A stretch of 64,000 nt of DNA, from the NCBI RefSeq assembly GCF_000685035.1, contig NZ_BAYB01000031.1:53101-117100 (forward strand). Reading direction: 5' to 3'. This stretch comes from Paraburkholderia ferrariae NBRC 106233 (GTDB lineage Bacteria > Pseudomonadota > Gammaproteobacteria > Burkholderiales > Burkholderiaceae). The notes beneath the pieces were generated by a model. The model ran no database searches. It was not told the origin of the DNA and saw nothing but the letters and a program-made list of their open reading frames with translations. Shown here one piece after another: positions 34,212-44,906 of the stretch (the first letter of the stretch is position 1; each line of letters begins with the position of its first letter). The position numbers and the translations under genes are program-made.

Positions 34212-35948
34212 ATGACGATCAACCGACAACGCAGAACGAGGCACATCGTTCGGGGAGTGCACCTGTTTTGCGCAATGAGCCTCGTTGTGCCGTCCATTCA
34301 CGGGCACGCCGAATCGGAAGCTGTGGCGAGCGGAACCGTGGTGGCGTCCGCGCCGGCAGCGCAGCCCGCGCCGAGCGCCGCAACCGCCTCGACGGTCGCC
34401 GCGGGCACGGGCTCGGCGCCGGCCGCGATTCCCGCTGCGCCGGCCGAAGGCACCCCGCCGATTCCGGCGCAAGGCGTGCAGCCGGCGTCGGCCGTGCAGG
34501 CAACCAGAGCAGCCGCGGTTCCTCCGGCGGCGATGCGTCGTGTGAAGTATCGTGCCGCAGCCGATAACGCCGACGACGGCGACCCGGTTGTCGAATATGC
34601 GCAGGGTGTGCCTTCCACACTCTATCTCTACAAGGGCGAGGTCAAGGTCATTCCGGTGCCGGGCAAGGTCAAGCGCGTGGCGGTGGGCAACGGCGACGTG
34701 ATCAATGCATCCGTGGTCGATCACCAACTCCTGCTGCTGGCGCAGCAATCGGGCGACACGTCGCTCGTCGTCTGGAACGAGTCGGGCATCGTATTGCGTA
34801 CCAAGATTTCTGTCTCGGAGCAGGATCGCGCGACCACGCTTTCGCGGCTTCAGCATTCGCTGGGCTTCGTCGAGGACCTGCACATCGATGCCGACGGCAA
34901 CCGCTTCGTGGTGCGCGGGAAGGTCCATCCCGAGCAGCAGGATCTCGTGAAGGCCGCGCTCGGCAACATGCCCGATGTCGTCAACCTGATCGAGCCCGAC
35001 GACGGCGCTTCGCTCAAGAAGACCGTCCACTTCAAGATGGACATCCTCGAAATCTCGAAGACTGCCGAACGCAATCTCGGTATCGCATGGGACCAGCAGA
35101 TCAACGGTCCGCAAGCGTCGTTCGCGGGAAATGCGGTGCGCACGGGCCGCTACAAGCCGTTCCCGGATACGGGCACGGCTTCGTTCGACAATGCGCCTGG
35201 CTCGGCAGGCGGTGCGGCGAGCGGCGCATTTCTCGGTATCGCGACGTCGATCTTCTCGAGGATCAATCTGCTGGTGAACGATGGCGACGCCTATATCCTC
35301 GCATCGCCGGAACTCAACTCGCGTAGCGGCGGCAAGGCTACGTTCCTCTCCGGCGGCGAAGTGCCCATTCCGGTGTCCGCCGGTTTCGGCGCGCAGGACG
35401 TGATCTACAAGGAGTACGGCATTCGCCTCGAGATCGCACCCACGGTGGACGCGCACGACGTCATTTCCACCGATCTGCTCACGGAAATCAGCCAGATCGA
35501 CCCCACCGTGCAGGTGCAAGGCTATCCCGCCTTCATCACCCGGCGCACCACCTCGCAGCTTTCGATCCGCCCGGGCGAAACCCTCGCGCTTGCGGGGCTG
35601 ATCAATGCCGACGCCTCGACGGCGATCGACAAGATGCCGCTGCTGGGCGACCTGCCGGTGCTCGGGCATCTGTTCAAGTCCAGCGATTTCCGTAACAACA
35701 AGAGCGATCTCGTCGTGCTGGTCACGCCTTACATTGTCGATGCCGAGAGCGACAAGATTACCCAGATGACGACGAGCGGCTCCGATATCCAGGCGGACTA
35801 TCGCAGCGAGTACGGCGACCCGAATCCGCTGCCCGAAGCCAACCAGCGACGTACCGATGCGCTGCGCGAAGAAGACGAGAAACAGGCCCGTCGCAATGCG
35901 CTCTCGCAGCCGTCCGACGAATCCGGCCGTGCGACGTACGGGCACTGA
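34212..35948 (+). CDS. cpaC: Outer-membrane secretin CpaC/RcpA
   Basis: 578 residues. Signal sequence, an Ala/Pro-rich linker (about 30-110), then an N-domain: LYKGEVKVIPVPGKVKRVAV, GDTSLVVWNESG. The BON-like segment and secretin domain follow: VHFKMDILEISKTAERNLGI, INLLVNDGDAYILASPELNS, LSGGEVPIPVSAGFGAQDVI and SIRPGETLALAGLINADAST. These form the outer membrane channel for Flp pili. ATG at 34212; an in-frame GTG at 34173 is possible, and neither RBS is strong. The Pro/Ala linker is unusually long. Confidence 0.93.
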   Translation: MTINRQRRTRHIVRGVHLFCAMSLVVPSIHGHAESEAVASGTVVASAPAAQPAPSAATASTVAAGTGSAPAAIPAAPAEGTPPIPAQGVQPASAVQATRAAAVPPAAMRRVKYRAAADNADDGDPVVEYAQGVPSTLYLYKGEVKVIPVPGKVKRVAVGNGDVINASVVDHQLLLLAQQSGDTSLVVWNESGIVLRTKISVSEQDRATTLSRLQHSLGFVEDLHIDADGNRFVVRGKVHPEQQDLVKAALGNMPDVVNLIEPDDGASLKKTVHFKMDILEISKTAERNLGIAWDQQINGPQASFAGNAVRTGRYKPFPDTGTASFDNAPGSAGGAASGAFLGIATSIFSRINLLVNDGDAYILASPELNSRSGGKATFLSGGEVPIPVSAGFGAQDVIYKEYGIRLEIAPTVDAHDVISTDLLTEISQIDPTVQVQGYPAFITRRTTSQLSIRPGETLALAGLINADASTAIDKMPLLGDLPVLGHLFKSSDFRNNKSDLVVLVTPYIVDAESDKITQMTTSGSDIQADYRSEYGDPNPLPEANQRRTDALREEDEKQARRNALSQPSDESGRATYGH

Positions 35949-35977
35949 GGCTGTCGATGAACGAGGGAGGGTGTGCG

Positions 35978-37933
<1,956 letters not shown>

Positions 37934-37946
37934 GCGGAGTGTCCCG

Positions 37947-38795
37947 ATGAATACGGCGTTGATGCTGGGCACGATATTCGTGCTGCTGACGGTGGTGCTG
38001 TGGGGCGTCGTCTCGCAGGGCAAGACGTGGTTCCTGCGCCGCACGGTGCGGGTGGGCGACGAGGTGGGCTCGAATCTCGCCGACCTGTTTATCTTCATCA
38101 GCACGCAGCAGGTGGCGGCGCTGAGCGCACTCGCCGTGCTCGCGCTTCCGGTTGCCGTGTACGTGGTAACAGAGAACGTGGTGCTCACGGCCATTGCGAT
38201 TCCGGCGAGCCTCGTTGCGCCGCGCGTTATCGTGCGCCGTATCCAGAGCCGCCGGCTGCATCAGATCGAGAAGCAGTTGCCCGATGCGCTGCTGATGGTC
38301 TCGAGCGCGCTGCGGGCCGGCGCGAGCTTTCCGGTCGCGCTCGAAAGCGCGGCGCAGGAGTCGCGGCCGCCCATTTCCCAGGAACTGGCGCTGCTGATTC
38401 GCGAGATTCGTCTTGGCGTGGATATGGGCGACGCGCTCACGCACATGGAGAAGCGGATTCCGATGCAGGATTTCCTGATGGCGACGGCGGCGATTTCGAT
38501 CTCGCGGGAAGTCGGCGGCAATCTTGCGGAAACGCTTGAAACGGTGGCGCGGACGCTGCGCGACAAGCAGCAGATGGAAGGGAAGATTCGCTCGCTCACG
38601 GCCCAGGGCAAGGCGCAGGGATGGGTGATGACGCTTCTGCCGGTCTTCCTGATGGTAGTGCTCTCGCACATGGAGCCCACTGCGATGGCACCGCTTTTCA
38701 ACAAGCCCATAGGCTGGGCCACGCTCGCGGTGATCGCGGTGATGGAGTTCCTTGGCTACAAGGCGATCAACAAGATCACGAACATCGACGTGTGA
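37947..38795 (+). CDS. tadB: Inner-membrane platform protein TadB
   Basis: 282 residues, with two N-terminal TM helices, a cytoplasmic T2SS-F domain (LHQIEKQLPDALLMVSSALR, GASFPVALESAAQESRPPIS, EVGGNLAETLETVARTLRDK) and two C-terminal TM helices. It forms the inner membrane platform with TadC and works with CpaF. ATG at 37947 with GCGGAGTG upstream, 13 bp after cpaF. Confidence 0.93.
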   Translation: MNTALMLGTIFVLLTVVLWGVVSQGKTWFLRRTVRVGDEVGSNLADLFIFISTQQVAALSALAVLALPVAVYVVTENVVLTAIAIPASLVAPRVIVRRIQSRRLHQIEKQLPDALLMVSSALRAGASFPVALESAAQESRPPISQELALLIREIRLGVDMGDALTHMEKRIPMQDFLMATAAISISREVGGNLAETLETVARTLRDKQQMEGKIRSLTAQGKAQGWVMTLLPVFLMVVLSHMEPTAMAPLFNKPIGWATLAVIAVMEFLGYKAINKITNIDV

Positions 38796-38800
38796 TCACT

Positions 38801-39688
38801 ATGTCTATATCCACCGTTCTCGCTTTCGGTCTGTTTTTGGGGCTCATCCTGTTTCTGGGCGTCATAGTTCGGTCGCTCTCGGTGCTCGGCAGGCGGGTGC
38901 CGGGCGAAGACCGGGAGTTTCTCGATCCGCTTTCGACGCCGCTACGCGTGCTCTGGCCGCTGGTGCGCTTTCTCGACTTCCATTTCGGGAGGTTGTATCC
39001 GGCCGGCGTGGTGAAGCATGTCGAACTTCAACTGCAGTTGACCGGGCGCAGTTATCTGCTTTCGGCGCGCCAGTTCATTTCGCTGTCGCTGGTCGCAGCA
39101 GTGATTGCGTTCGCCCTGGCGCTCCTCGTGGAGCACTGGCTCGGCAGCGACAGCCTGGTGCTGCCGCTCGCTGCCGGCTTGCTGGGCTCGCTGCTGCCCC
39201 GCCTGTGGCTGCGCGATATCCGCACCCGTACCGTCAAGCAGGTGGAGAAGCAGTTACCGGTGTATCTCGACTTTCTGACACTCAGTATGGAAGCAGGGCT
39301 GAACCTGAACGGCGCGCTCACGCAGGCGGTGAGCAAGGGCCCGGCCGGGCCGCTCAAACGCGAGTTCGAACATGTGCTACGCGACCTGAAGTCGGGTCTG
39401 CCGCGCGCGGATGCTCTGCGCCGCATGGACGACCGCCTCCAGATTCGCGAAGTGACCAACTTCGTGAGCTCGGTGGTCCAGTCGGAGCGCATGGGCGGCA
39501 GCATTGCGACGACGCTGCGATTCCAGTCGGAGCAGCGCCGTACCGAGCGCTTCCAGCGTGCCGAGAAACAGGCCATGGAAGCGCCGGTCAAGCTGATCTT
39601 TCCGCTCGTGGTATTCATCTTCCCGATCACCTTCATCGTGCTCGGCTTTCCTATCGTGATGAAGTTCATGCAGGAGGGGCTGCTTTGA
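38801..39688 (+). CDS. tadC: Inner-membrane platform protein TadC
   Basis: 295 residues with the same T2SS-F architecture as TadB: TM helices near 5-27, 95-115 and 120-135, the cytoplasmic domain (VEKQLPVYLDFLTLSMEAGL, NLNGALTQAVSKGPAGPLKR, RMGGSIATTLRFQSEQRRTE) and a C-terminal helix FPLVVFIFPITFIVLGFPIV. It follows tadB by 5 bp and overlaps the DUF192 gene (TTGA). Confidence 0.93.
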   Translation: MSISTVLAFGLFLGLILFLGVIVRSLSVLGRRVPGEDREFLDPLSTPLRVLWPLVRFLDFHFGRLYPAGVVKHVELQLQLTGRSYLLSARQFISLSLVAAVIAFALALLVEHWLGSDSLVLPLAAGLLGSLLPRLWLRDIRTRTVKQVEKQLPVYLDFLTLSMEAGLNLNGALTQAVSKGPAGPLKREFEHVLRDLKSGLPRADALRRMDDRLQIREVTNFVSSVVQSERMGGSIATTLRFQSEQRRTERFQRAEKQAMEAPVKLIFPLVVFIFPITFIVLGFPIVMKFMQEGLL

Positions 39689-40041
39689 AGGCCGCGCGTA
39701 TTTCGGCGCAAGGCAGGCCGCTCGCGCTCGACCTTCGCCTCGCCACCGGCATGTTCGATCGCATGAAAGGATGGATGGGGCGCCGGTCGATCGCGGAGCA
39801 CGATGCGCTACTCATTCGCCCCTGCAATTCGGTTCATACCTGGTTCATGCACGTTCCCATCGACGTGGTGTTCGTCGACCGGGAATACCGGATTCTGGGC
39901 ATACGCGATCATGTGCGCCCGCGGCGGTTGTGTGCGCATTGGCGCGCAGCCGCCGTGCTCGAACTGCAGGCGGGGCGCGGCGCGGCGTTGGGTCTCGTGC
40001 CTGGCCTGCAACTGCAGATCGACGCGCAGGAGGCGAGATGA
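39685..40041 (+). CDS. DUF192 protein inside the tad locus
   Basis: 118 residues, starting at TTG 39685 that overlaps the tadC stop (TTGA); GCAGGAGGGG lies 5 nt upstream, a strong RBS. The DUF192 core is visible: LATGMFDRMKGWMGRRS, DALLIRPCNSVHTWFMHVPI, DVVFVDREYRILGI, and AAVLELQAGRGAALGL. DUF192 proteins are often exported and sometimes sit in pilus or secretion clusters; the role is unknown. This one has no signal peptide. Translational coupling to tadC and tadE argues for a pilus function. Confidence 0.87.
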   Translation: MKAARISAQGRPLALDLRLATGMFDRMKGWMGRRSIAEHDALLIRPCNSVHTWFMHVPIDVVFVDREYRILGIRDHVRPRRLCAHWRAAAVLELQAGRGAALGLVPGLQLQIDAQEAR

Positions 40042-40778
40042 GGCAAGCGTATCGTCAGTCATGCTTACGGAAAGTTCGTGCGGGGAACAGGCGGAGGCAG
40101 CGCGGCCAGTCGGCCACCGAGTTCATCATCGCGCTGCCGGTACTGCTTTTGCTGTGCCTCGGGCTGATCCAGTTCGCGCTACTGTACCAGGCAAAAAGTA
40201 CGGTGAACTATGCGACGTTGATGGCGGCACGCGCCGGTGCGGTGGAGAATGGCGGGAAAACCGCGATGCTCAACGGCTTCGGGCGCGGCATCGCACCGCT
40301 CTTCGCTCATTCGACGGGCCTCGCGACGCAGCAGATGGCTGTCGCGACCGCCACGATCGAGGCGCGCAACCCCGGCATTACCACATTGACGGTCATCAGT
40401 CCCACCGGGGCGGCGCTATCGGACTTCGGGCGCAGCAACTACTACGCCGGCAAGACGGTAACCGAAATCCCGAACGACACGCTCATGTACCGAAACACGC
40501 AAACCGGATCGAGTTCGGGCCTCTCGATCCAGGATGCCAACTTGTTGAAGATCAGCGTCACGTATTGCTACGACCTGTATGTGCCATTCATCAACCGCGT
40601 CATCTTCTATCTGGTGAACGGCATCAGCAACATCTACTCGACCGGCAACTCAGGCGGACTCGGCTTGCCGACGAAAATGAACAGCTGCTACGGTTATTCA
40701 GCCGTATCGGGCGACTTCCGCATTCCGATCGAGTCCGAGGCGATCGTGCGGATGCAATCGCCCTATCGCGGAGGCTGA
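40038..40778 (+). CDS. tadE: TadE pseudopilin
   Basis: 246 residues. RRQRGQSATEFIIALPVLLL is the classic TadE prepilin site (G/xxxxEF) with a hydrophobic helix, followed by FALLYQAKSTVNYATLMAAR, the family signature. The periplasmic part contains ITYCYDL-type and NSCYGYSAV Cys residues likely to form a disulfide. ATGA overlap with the DUF192 gene. Confidence 0.9.
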   Translation: MRQAYRQSCLRKVRAGNRRRQRGQSATEFIIALPVLLLLCLGLIQFALLYQAKSTVNYATLMAARAGAVENGGKTAMLNGFGRGIAPLFAHSTGLATQQMAVATATIEARNPGITTLTVISPTGAALSDFGRSNYYAGKTVTEIPNDTLMYRNTQTGSSSGLSIQDANLLKISVTYCYDLYVPFINRVIFYLVNGISNIYSTGNSGGLGLPTKMNSCYGYSAVSGDFRIPIESEAIVRMQSPYRGG

Positions 40779-40781
40779 TCG

Positions 40782-41414
40782 ATGCGCGAGCGGAACAACG
40801 CGCGCGTGATCCGCCACGGGCGTACCGGCGGCTGGGTGGCGCTTGCCCTCTCGCTCTGCGCGTCTGCGCATGCGCAGGTGATTGCGCCTGTTGCCGCTGC
40901 GGCCATTCCGGTCGCGGCAATGCAGACGGTGACCGTGCAACACGAAGACGGCGTGGAGATCATCACGTCGCGCACGCTCAAACCGGGTACGCCGGTGCCG
41001 GCAACCGCGCCCGCACCGGATGCCGCTGCCGGGCCCGCATCCGCAGGCTCGCCCGGCAATGCGTCCAGCATACAATCGCGCCTCTCGCACCAGCATGCCC
41101 CGATGAATGCGACACTGTCCGCCGGCGATCCGGGTATGCTCGCAGACGATGTGCGCGGCGACCACCGGTTGCGCGCAAACCTGTTAAACGCGGACGGCAC
41201 GGCGAACGAACAGGCGGACAACAGCGCGCATCAACTGGTCAACGCGCAGCGCGCGCAAGCCCAGGCCGACCTCAAGGACGCACTCGCCGGATTCGATGCC
41301 GCCAGGCGCAGTGGCGCGAGCCGGATTCAACTGGACCAACTGCAGGCGCGTATCCGGACCGATCTCGACGAGATACACATCCTTACGCATGCCCAGCAAT
41401 CAGGAGCACAATAA
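40782..41414 (+). CDS. Secreted protein of unknown function in the tad locus
   Basis: 210 residues: signal peptide ending near SLCASAHAQ, an Ala/Pro-rich low-complexity half, then a helical, coiled-coil-like C-terminus (HQLVNAQRAQAQADLKDALA, IQLDQLQARIRTDLDEIHIL). No family recognised. It sits 3 bp after tadE and 1 bp before the OmpA lipoprotein reading frame, so it is certainly in the operon. It may be a periplasmic spacer or chaperone. Confidence 0.65.
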   Translation: MRERNNARVIRHGRTGGWVALALSLCASAHAQVIAPVAAAAIPVAAMQTVTVQHEDGVEIITSRTLKPGTPVPATAPAPDAAAGPASAGSPGNASSIQSRLSHQHAPMNATLSAGDPGMLADDVRGDHRLRANLLNADGTANEQADNSAHQLVNAQRAQAQADLKDALAGFDAARRSGASRIQLDQLQARIRTDLDEIHILTHAQQSGAQ

Positions 41415-41415
41415 A

Positions 41416-42807
41416 TTGACCCTACCGTCAGGTACCGTTCTTACCTCTCGCCGATCGAGCGTCTTTACCCTTGTCGCCGCTGCGACGCTGCTGATGGCGG
41501 GCTGTCATCGCAAGCACGACGAAGCGAATAGCGTACCCGTTGCGCCCGCAACGGCAGCGTCGGTGGACGCGGCGCCCGCCGACGCCGCATCGGCCGCGCC
41601 TGCCAGCGACACCGCTGCCAACGACGCCCCGCAGACCGACGTGGCGAGCCTGAGCGCCGGCGCGTTTGCCGTCGGCCAGAACGATACCGACTGGTTCCGG
41701 CTCGTGGATGGTGTGCCGGATTCGCCGGGCATCCAGGCCAACGGCAATCACTACGAACTCGTGCTCGCGCTGCCTGGCGATGCCCAGATCAACTCGCTTG
41801 CTTTCGTCAGCAGTCCGCAGCTCAAGGTGACGCCGCATCACGTGAAGGTCGAGACCGCGGCAAGCGCGAACGGTCCGTGGAGCACCGCCTATGACGCCGA
41901 TTTTCCCGGCGCCGATACCGTGGGGCCTGGCGTCGTGCTGCGTGCGCCGCTGCAGCAGCCAGTGACGGCACGCTTTCTGCGGCTGACGCTTTCGTCCACG
42001 CCGGACGAGGCACCCTATGGAATAGGCCTCTCGCGCTTCTCTGCCTATGGCACGCCGGGTGCGGCGGCGTCGGTGCGGCAGGTGGCCGGTCTCTATCATT
42101 TCCCGCTGAACTTCGGCTCGAGCGGTTACGTTCTGCTTGAGCAGAACGGCGCGGGTGTCGAGGGTTGCTACTTCGAATCGCAGGGCAGCGATCCCATTCG
42201 CGTTGCCCAGGTGCTGGGGACTATCGTCGGCGGGGTCGATCAAGGCGGCTACCTCAGGCTCACACGCAACGAGCAGCAGTCGAACACGAGCATGCCGGGC
42301 ATCATGGTATTCAGCCCGGACGGCAAGCAGGTGTTCTCGGCGCTCTTCAAGGCCGACGCGCATACGTTCTCGAGTGTCGCGGAGAGTGCGGGCGAACGGG
42401 TCGGCCCGTCACGGCTCACGTGCGATTCCACTGGGCAGGCCGGCGGCGCCGTGGCCTCGCAACTGGAGCAGACGGGTCATGTCCAGCTCTATGGCGTGAA
42501 CTTCGACCTCGACAAGAGTACCCTGCGCGCCGATGCGAAGCCGGTGCTCGATCGCGTGGCAGCGTTGCTGAAGCAGCATGCGGACTGGAAGATCGAGGTG
42601 GGCGGACACACCGACTCGACGGGCGGCGATGCGCACAACATGGCGCTGTCGCAGGCGCGCGCCGAGGCAGTCGCCGAGTATCTGAAGGGCGCTGGCGTGA
42701 CCAACTCGCTGACGGCAAAGGGCTATGGCTCAACGCAGCCGCTTGTTCCCAATACGAGCGATGTGTTACGTGCGCAGAACCGGCGCGTCGAACTCGTCAA
42801 GCAATGA
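41416..42807 (+). CDS. OmpA-family lipoprotein with a discoidin-like domain
   Basis: 463 residues from TTG 41416, preceded by CAGGAG with a 9-nt spacer. An ATG at 41389 would add nine residues but lacks an RBS. The lipobox is TLLMAGCHRK. Residues about 75-210 look like a discoidin (F5/8 type C) or carbohydrate-binding beta sandwich (HHVKVETAASANGPWSTAYD, VTARFLRLTLSS). The C-terminal OmpA domain has GVNFDLDKSTLRADAKPVLD and VGGHTDSTGGDAHNMALSQA for peptidoglycan binding. It probably anchors the pilus secretin to the wall. ATGA overlap with the lytic transglycosylase. Confidence 0.85.
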   Translation: MTLPSGTVLTSRRSSVFTLVAAATLLMAGCHRKHDEANSVPVAPATAASVDAAPADAASAAPASDTAANDAPQTDVASLSAGAFAVGQNDTDWFRLVDGVPDSPGIQANGNHYELVLALPGDAQINSLAFVSSPQLKVTPHHVKVETAASANGPWSTAYDADFPGADTVGPGVVLRAPLQQPVTARFLRLTLSSTPDEAPYGIGLSRFSAYGTPGAAASVRQVAGLYHFPLNFGSSGYVLLEQNGAGVEGCYFESQGSDPIRVAQVLGTIVGGVDQGGYLRLTRNEQQSNTSMPGIMVFSPDGKQVFSALFKADAHTFSSVAESAGERVGPSRLTCDSTGQAGGAVASQLEQTGHVQLYGVNFDLDKSTLRADAKPVLDRVAALLKQHADWKIEVGGHTDSTGGDAHNMALSQARAEAVAEYLKGAGVTNSLTAKGYGSTQPLVPNTSDVLRAQNRRVELVKQ

Positions 42808-43583
42808 GGTACGCTCGCACTGTCGTTGCCGCTGCGGGAATGGGACTCGGCCTGGCTTTATCCGGCACGAGCATTTCCGCGTGCGCAGGCGGTGTGATTT
42901 ATATCGTTGGCGGGCGCGGGCAGGCAGAGAGCGGCGTGCCCGCGGCCATGCGCTCCGTCGTACCGGCTTCCTTCCAGCAAGCCACGACGGAAGACAAGCC
43001 GAAGGCACGCGGTGTCGTGCTGAGCGGTGCGCGGCTCACCACGGCATCCCCGCCGTTTGCGTTGCCGGGGGCGCTTGCGCATACGCCCGCCTGCACGGAC
43101 TGCAACTACGCGACGGTGGAGCCGATCATTCGCGCGGTTTCGCATGTCACGAATGTGGATCCGGCGCTTGTGGCCGCGGTGATCGACGTGGAATCCGGTT
43201 TCAACCGCAATGCCCTTTCGTCCGCGGGCGCACGGGGATTGATGCAGTTGATGCCGGCCACCGCCATGCGATTCGGCGTATCGGATGCGAACGATCCGGT
43301 GCAGAACGTGGCGGCCGGCACGTTGTATCTCGGCCAGTTGCTCCAGCAATTCTCCGGCAATCTGCCCTACGCGCTGGCCGCTTACAACGCGGGAGAATCC
43401 AGTGTGCGCAGCTATGGCGGCATCCCGCCCTACGCCGAAACCGAGGCCTACGTGCCGCGCGTTCTCTCGCGTTATGCAGCTTTCCGGACGCTCTTCGGCC
43501 CGCAGTATGACGTGGCGCCGGCGGGGCGCACGACGTTACATATGACGCTGACCGAGTATCGCCAGGCTATTGACGCACCCTGA
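42804..43583 (+). CDS. Lytic transglycosylase (SLT family)
   Basis: 259 residues: signal peptide, a linker of about 85 residues, then an SLT domain. It contains VAAVIDVESGFNRNALSSAG with the catalytic Glu in ESGF, ARGLMQLMPATAMRFGV, and LPYALAAYNAGESSVRSYGG. This domain cleaves peptidoglycan to make room for the pilus. ATGA overlap with the OmpA lipoprotein gene. The C-terminal tail (ITLHMTLTEYRQAIDAP-like) is short and polar. Confidence 0.9.
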   Translation: MRYARTVVAAAGMGLGLALSGTSISACAGGVIYIVGGRGQAESGVPAAMRSVVPASFQQATTEDKPKARGVVLSGARLTTASPPFALPGALAHTPACTDCNYATVEPIIRAVSHVTNVDPALVAAVIDVESGFNRNALSSAGARGLMQLMPATAMRFGVSDANDPVQNVAAGTLYLGQLLQQFSGNLPYALAAYNAGESSVRSYGGIPPYAETEAYVPRVLSRYAAFRTLFGPQYDVAPAGRTTLHMTLTEYRQAIDAP

Positions 43584-43630
43584 GGTGGCCGCCAGGATGC
43601 GTGTTTCACTATTCAAGCGGAGAACGAATC

Positions 43631-44443
43631 ATGCACGACAGCAACCGTCCTACCCTTTCGAGCGCAGCGCGCAAGGGGCGCCTGCTGCGCTGCGCGTTGA
43701 CGGCGGCGCTGGCTGCCGTGGGGGCGGCAACCGGGACGCACGTGTATGCCGCGGCCGCCTGCGATGCACCCTGGATGCATGAGGGTGGCGGATACACCAG
43801 CACGCTCGCACCCGGCCAGCGCTCGATGACCTACACGGTCACGCAGTTTTCGAAACGCGACGGTAACAACTGTAACGGTCAGGTGCATGCGGTGATGAAG
43901 ATGTCGATGGGCGGCCAGCCCATGCAAAGCGAATCGGACTTCGGCTTCGAGATTGCCGATGGCAAAGCCACTGCTGCCGCACAGAAGAATACCGGCGCCC
44001 TGCACGGCACGAGCGGCATGGCCAGCTTCGGCGCCGCACTCTCGTCGCAGACCACGGGTGTCCTGAGCTATGTGGGCGAGATCACGAGCGAAGGTCAGCG
44101 TATCGCGGGCACACGCACGGAAGGGGCGATGTCGGGCACGCCCGCGAATGGCGGGCAGGCCGTAGGCAGCATGAGCGTGCCGAAGTTCGTCACGGTGACG
44201 AGCGACAAGGTGGTTGGCAAGCAGGAGCAATTGCCGACCGCGGTGGGGACGATCGTGTGCTGGCCCGTGACCTACGACCGCAGCACCCAGGCCGACAATG
44301 CGCAGTTGATGGGGCACATGGCCAACCTTTCGATGAAGTCACACGTGGTCGATCATTTCTGCCCGGCCACGGGTCTCGTGATGCGCCAGGATACGACCGT
44401 GAACGGCAGAACGATTACGCTTACCGTTAGCGGAGTGCACTGA
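43631..44443 (+). CDS. Secreted protein of unknown function at the end of the tad locus
   Basis: 270 residues from ATG 43631 (GGAGA upstream; a GTG at 43601 is an alternative). N-terminal signal with a hydrophobic stretch ending in THVYAAAACD. The mature protein is beta-rich, Gly/Ser/Thr-rich, with Cys in ACDAPWMH, NNCNGQVH, TIVCWPV and DHFCPATG, perhaps two disulfides. No family recognised. It lies 47 bp after the transglycosylase and may be the last but one gene of the operon. Confidence 0.65.
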   Translation: MHDSNRPTLSSAARKGRLLRCALTAALAAVGAATGTHVYAAAACDAPWMHEGGGYTSTLAPGQRSMTYTVTQFSKRDGNNCNGQVHAVMKMSMGGQPMQSESDFGFEIADGKATAAAQKNTGALHGTSGMASFGAALSSQTTGVLSYVGEITSEGQRIAGTRTEGAMSGTPANGGQAVGSMSVPKFVTVTSDKVVGKQEQLPTAVGTIVCWPVTYDRSTQADNAQLMGHMANLSMKSHVVDHFCPATGLVMRQDTTVNGRTITLTVSGVH

Positions 44444-44489
44444 GACGCGCCCCTGTTTCCACTCCAACAAAAGAATCGAGGATACGCCG

Positions 44490-44873
44490 ATGAAAACTTT
44501 CACTGACACGCTGTTCAGCGCTCCCGTTGCCCTGGTTGCGGCAGCGGCTTTCGCACTTGGCTCGGGCGTCGCGCACGCGCAGAGCCAGGATCCACAGAAG
44601 CTCGCGAAGATGGGCGTGCAATTCTCCGCCACCAATGCGCGCGTAGCCCAGGAGGTATGCAATATCGATGTCTCGACCGTGTCGAACTACAAGACCTCGG
44701 CGAGCAAAAAGTTTGCTCAGGATCCTGACTTCGAGAAGGACTGGAAATCGGGCTGGCAACAGGCCGCGCAGTCCGTCAACGGCATGCAGCAGATGAAGGC
44801 GAGCAATCCTAAGGAATACGAACAGCAGAAAGCCGCCATTTGTAGCGACATGCAGCAGCAGATGAAGTCGTGA
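44490..44873 (+). CDS. Small secreted helical protein, tad locus end
   Basis: 127 residues: signal peptide ending ALGSGVAHAQ, then a soluble helical protein with two Cys (AQEVCNIDV and KAAICSDMQ) and a Gln/Lys-rich end. No family recognised. It shares its strand and signal-peptide character with the gene before, and the next gene is convergent, so it closes the 29.5-44.9 kb unit. No terminator with a T-run is seen after it. Confidence 0.65.
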   Translation: MKTFTDTLFSAPVALVAAAAFALGSGVAHAQSQDPQKLAKMGVQFSATNARVAQEVCNIDVSTVSNYKTSASKKFAQDPDFEKDWKSGWQQAAQSVNGMQQMKASNPKEYEQQKAAICSDMQQQMKS

Positions 44874-44906
44874 GCGCGTAGCGCGCGATAGCGGCCTCAA
44901 CACTGC

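Noticed and set aside
44875..44895. GCGCG / CGCGC hairpin after the last tad-locus gene as a terminator
   Set aside because: The stem is only five bases and no T-run follows on either strand.
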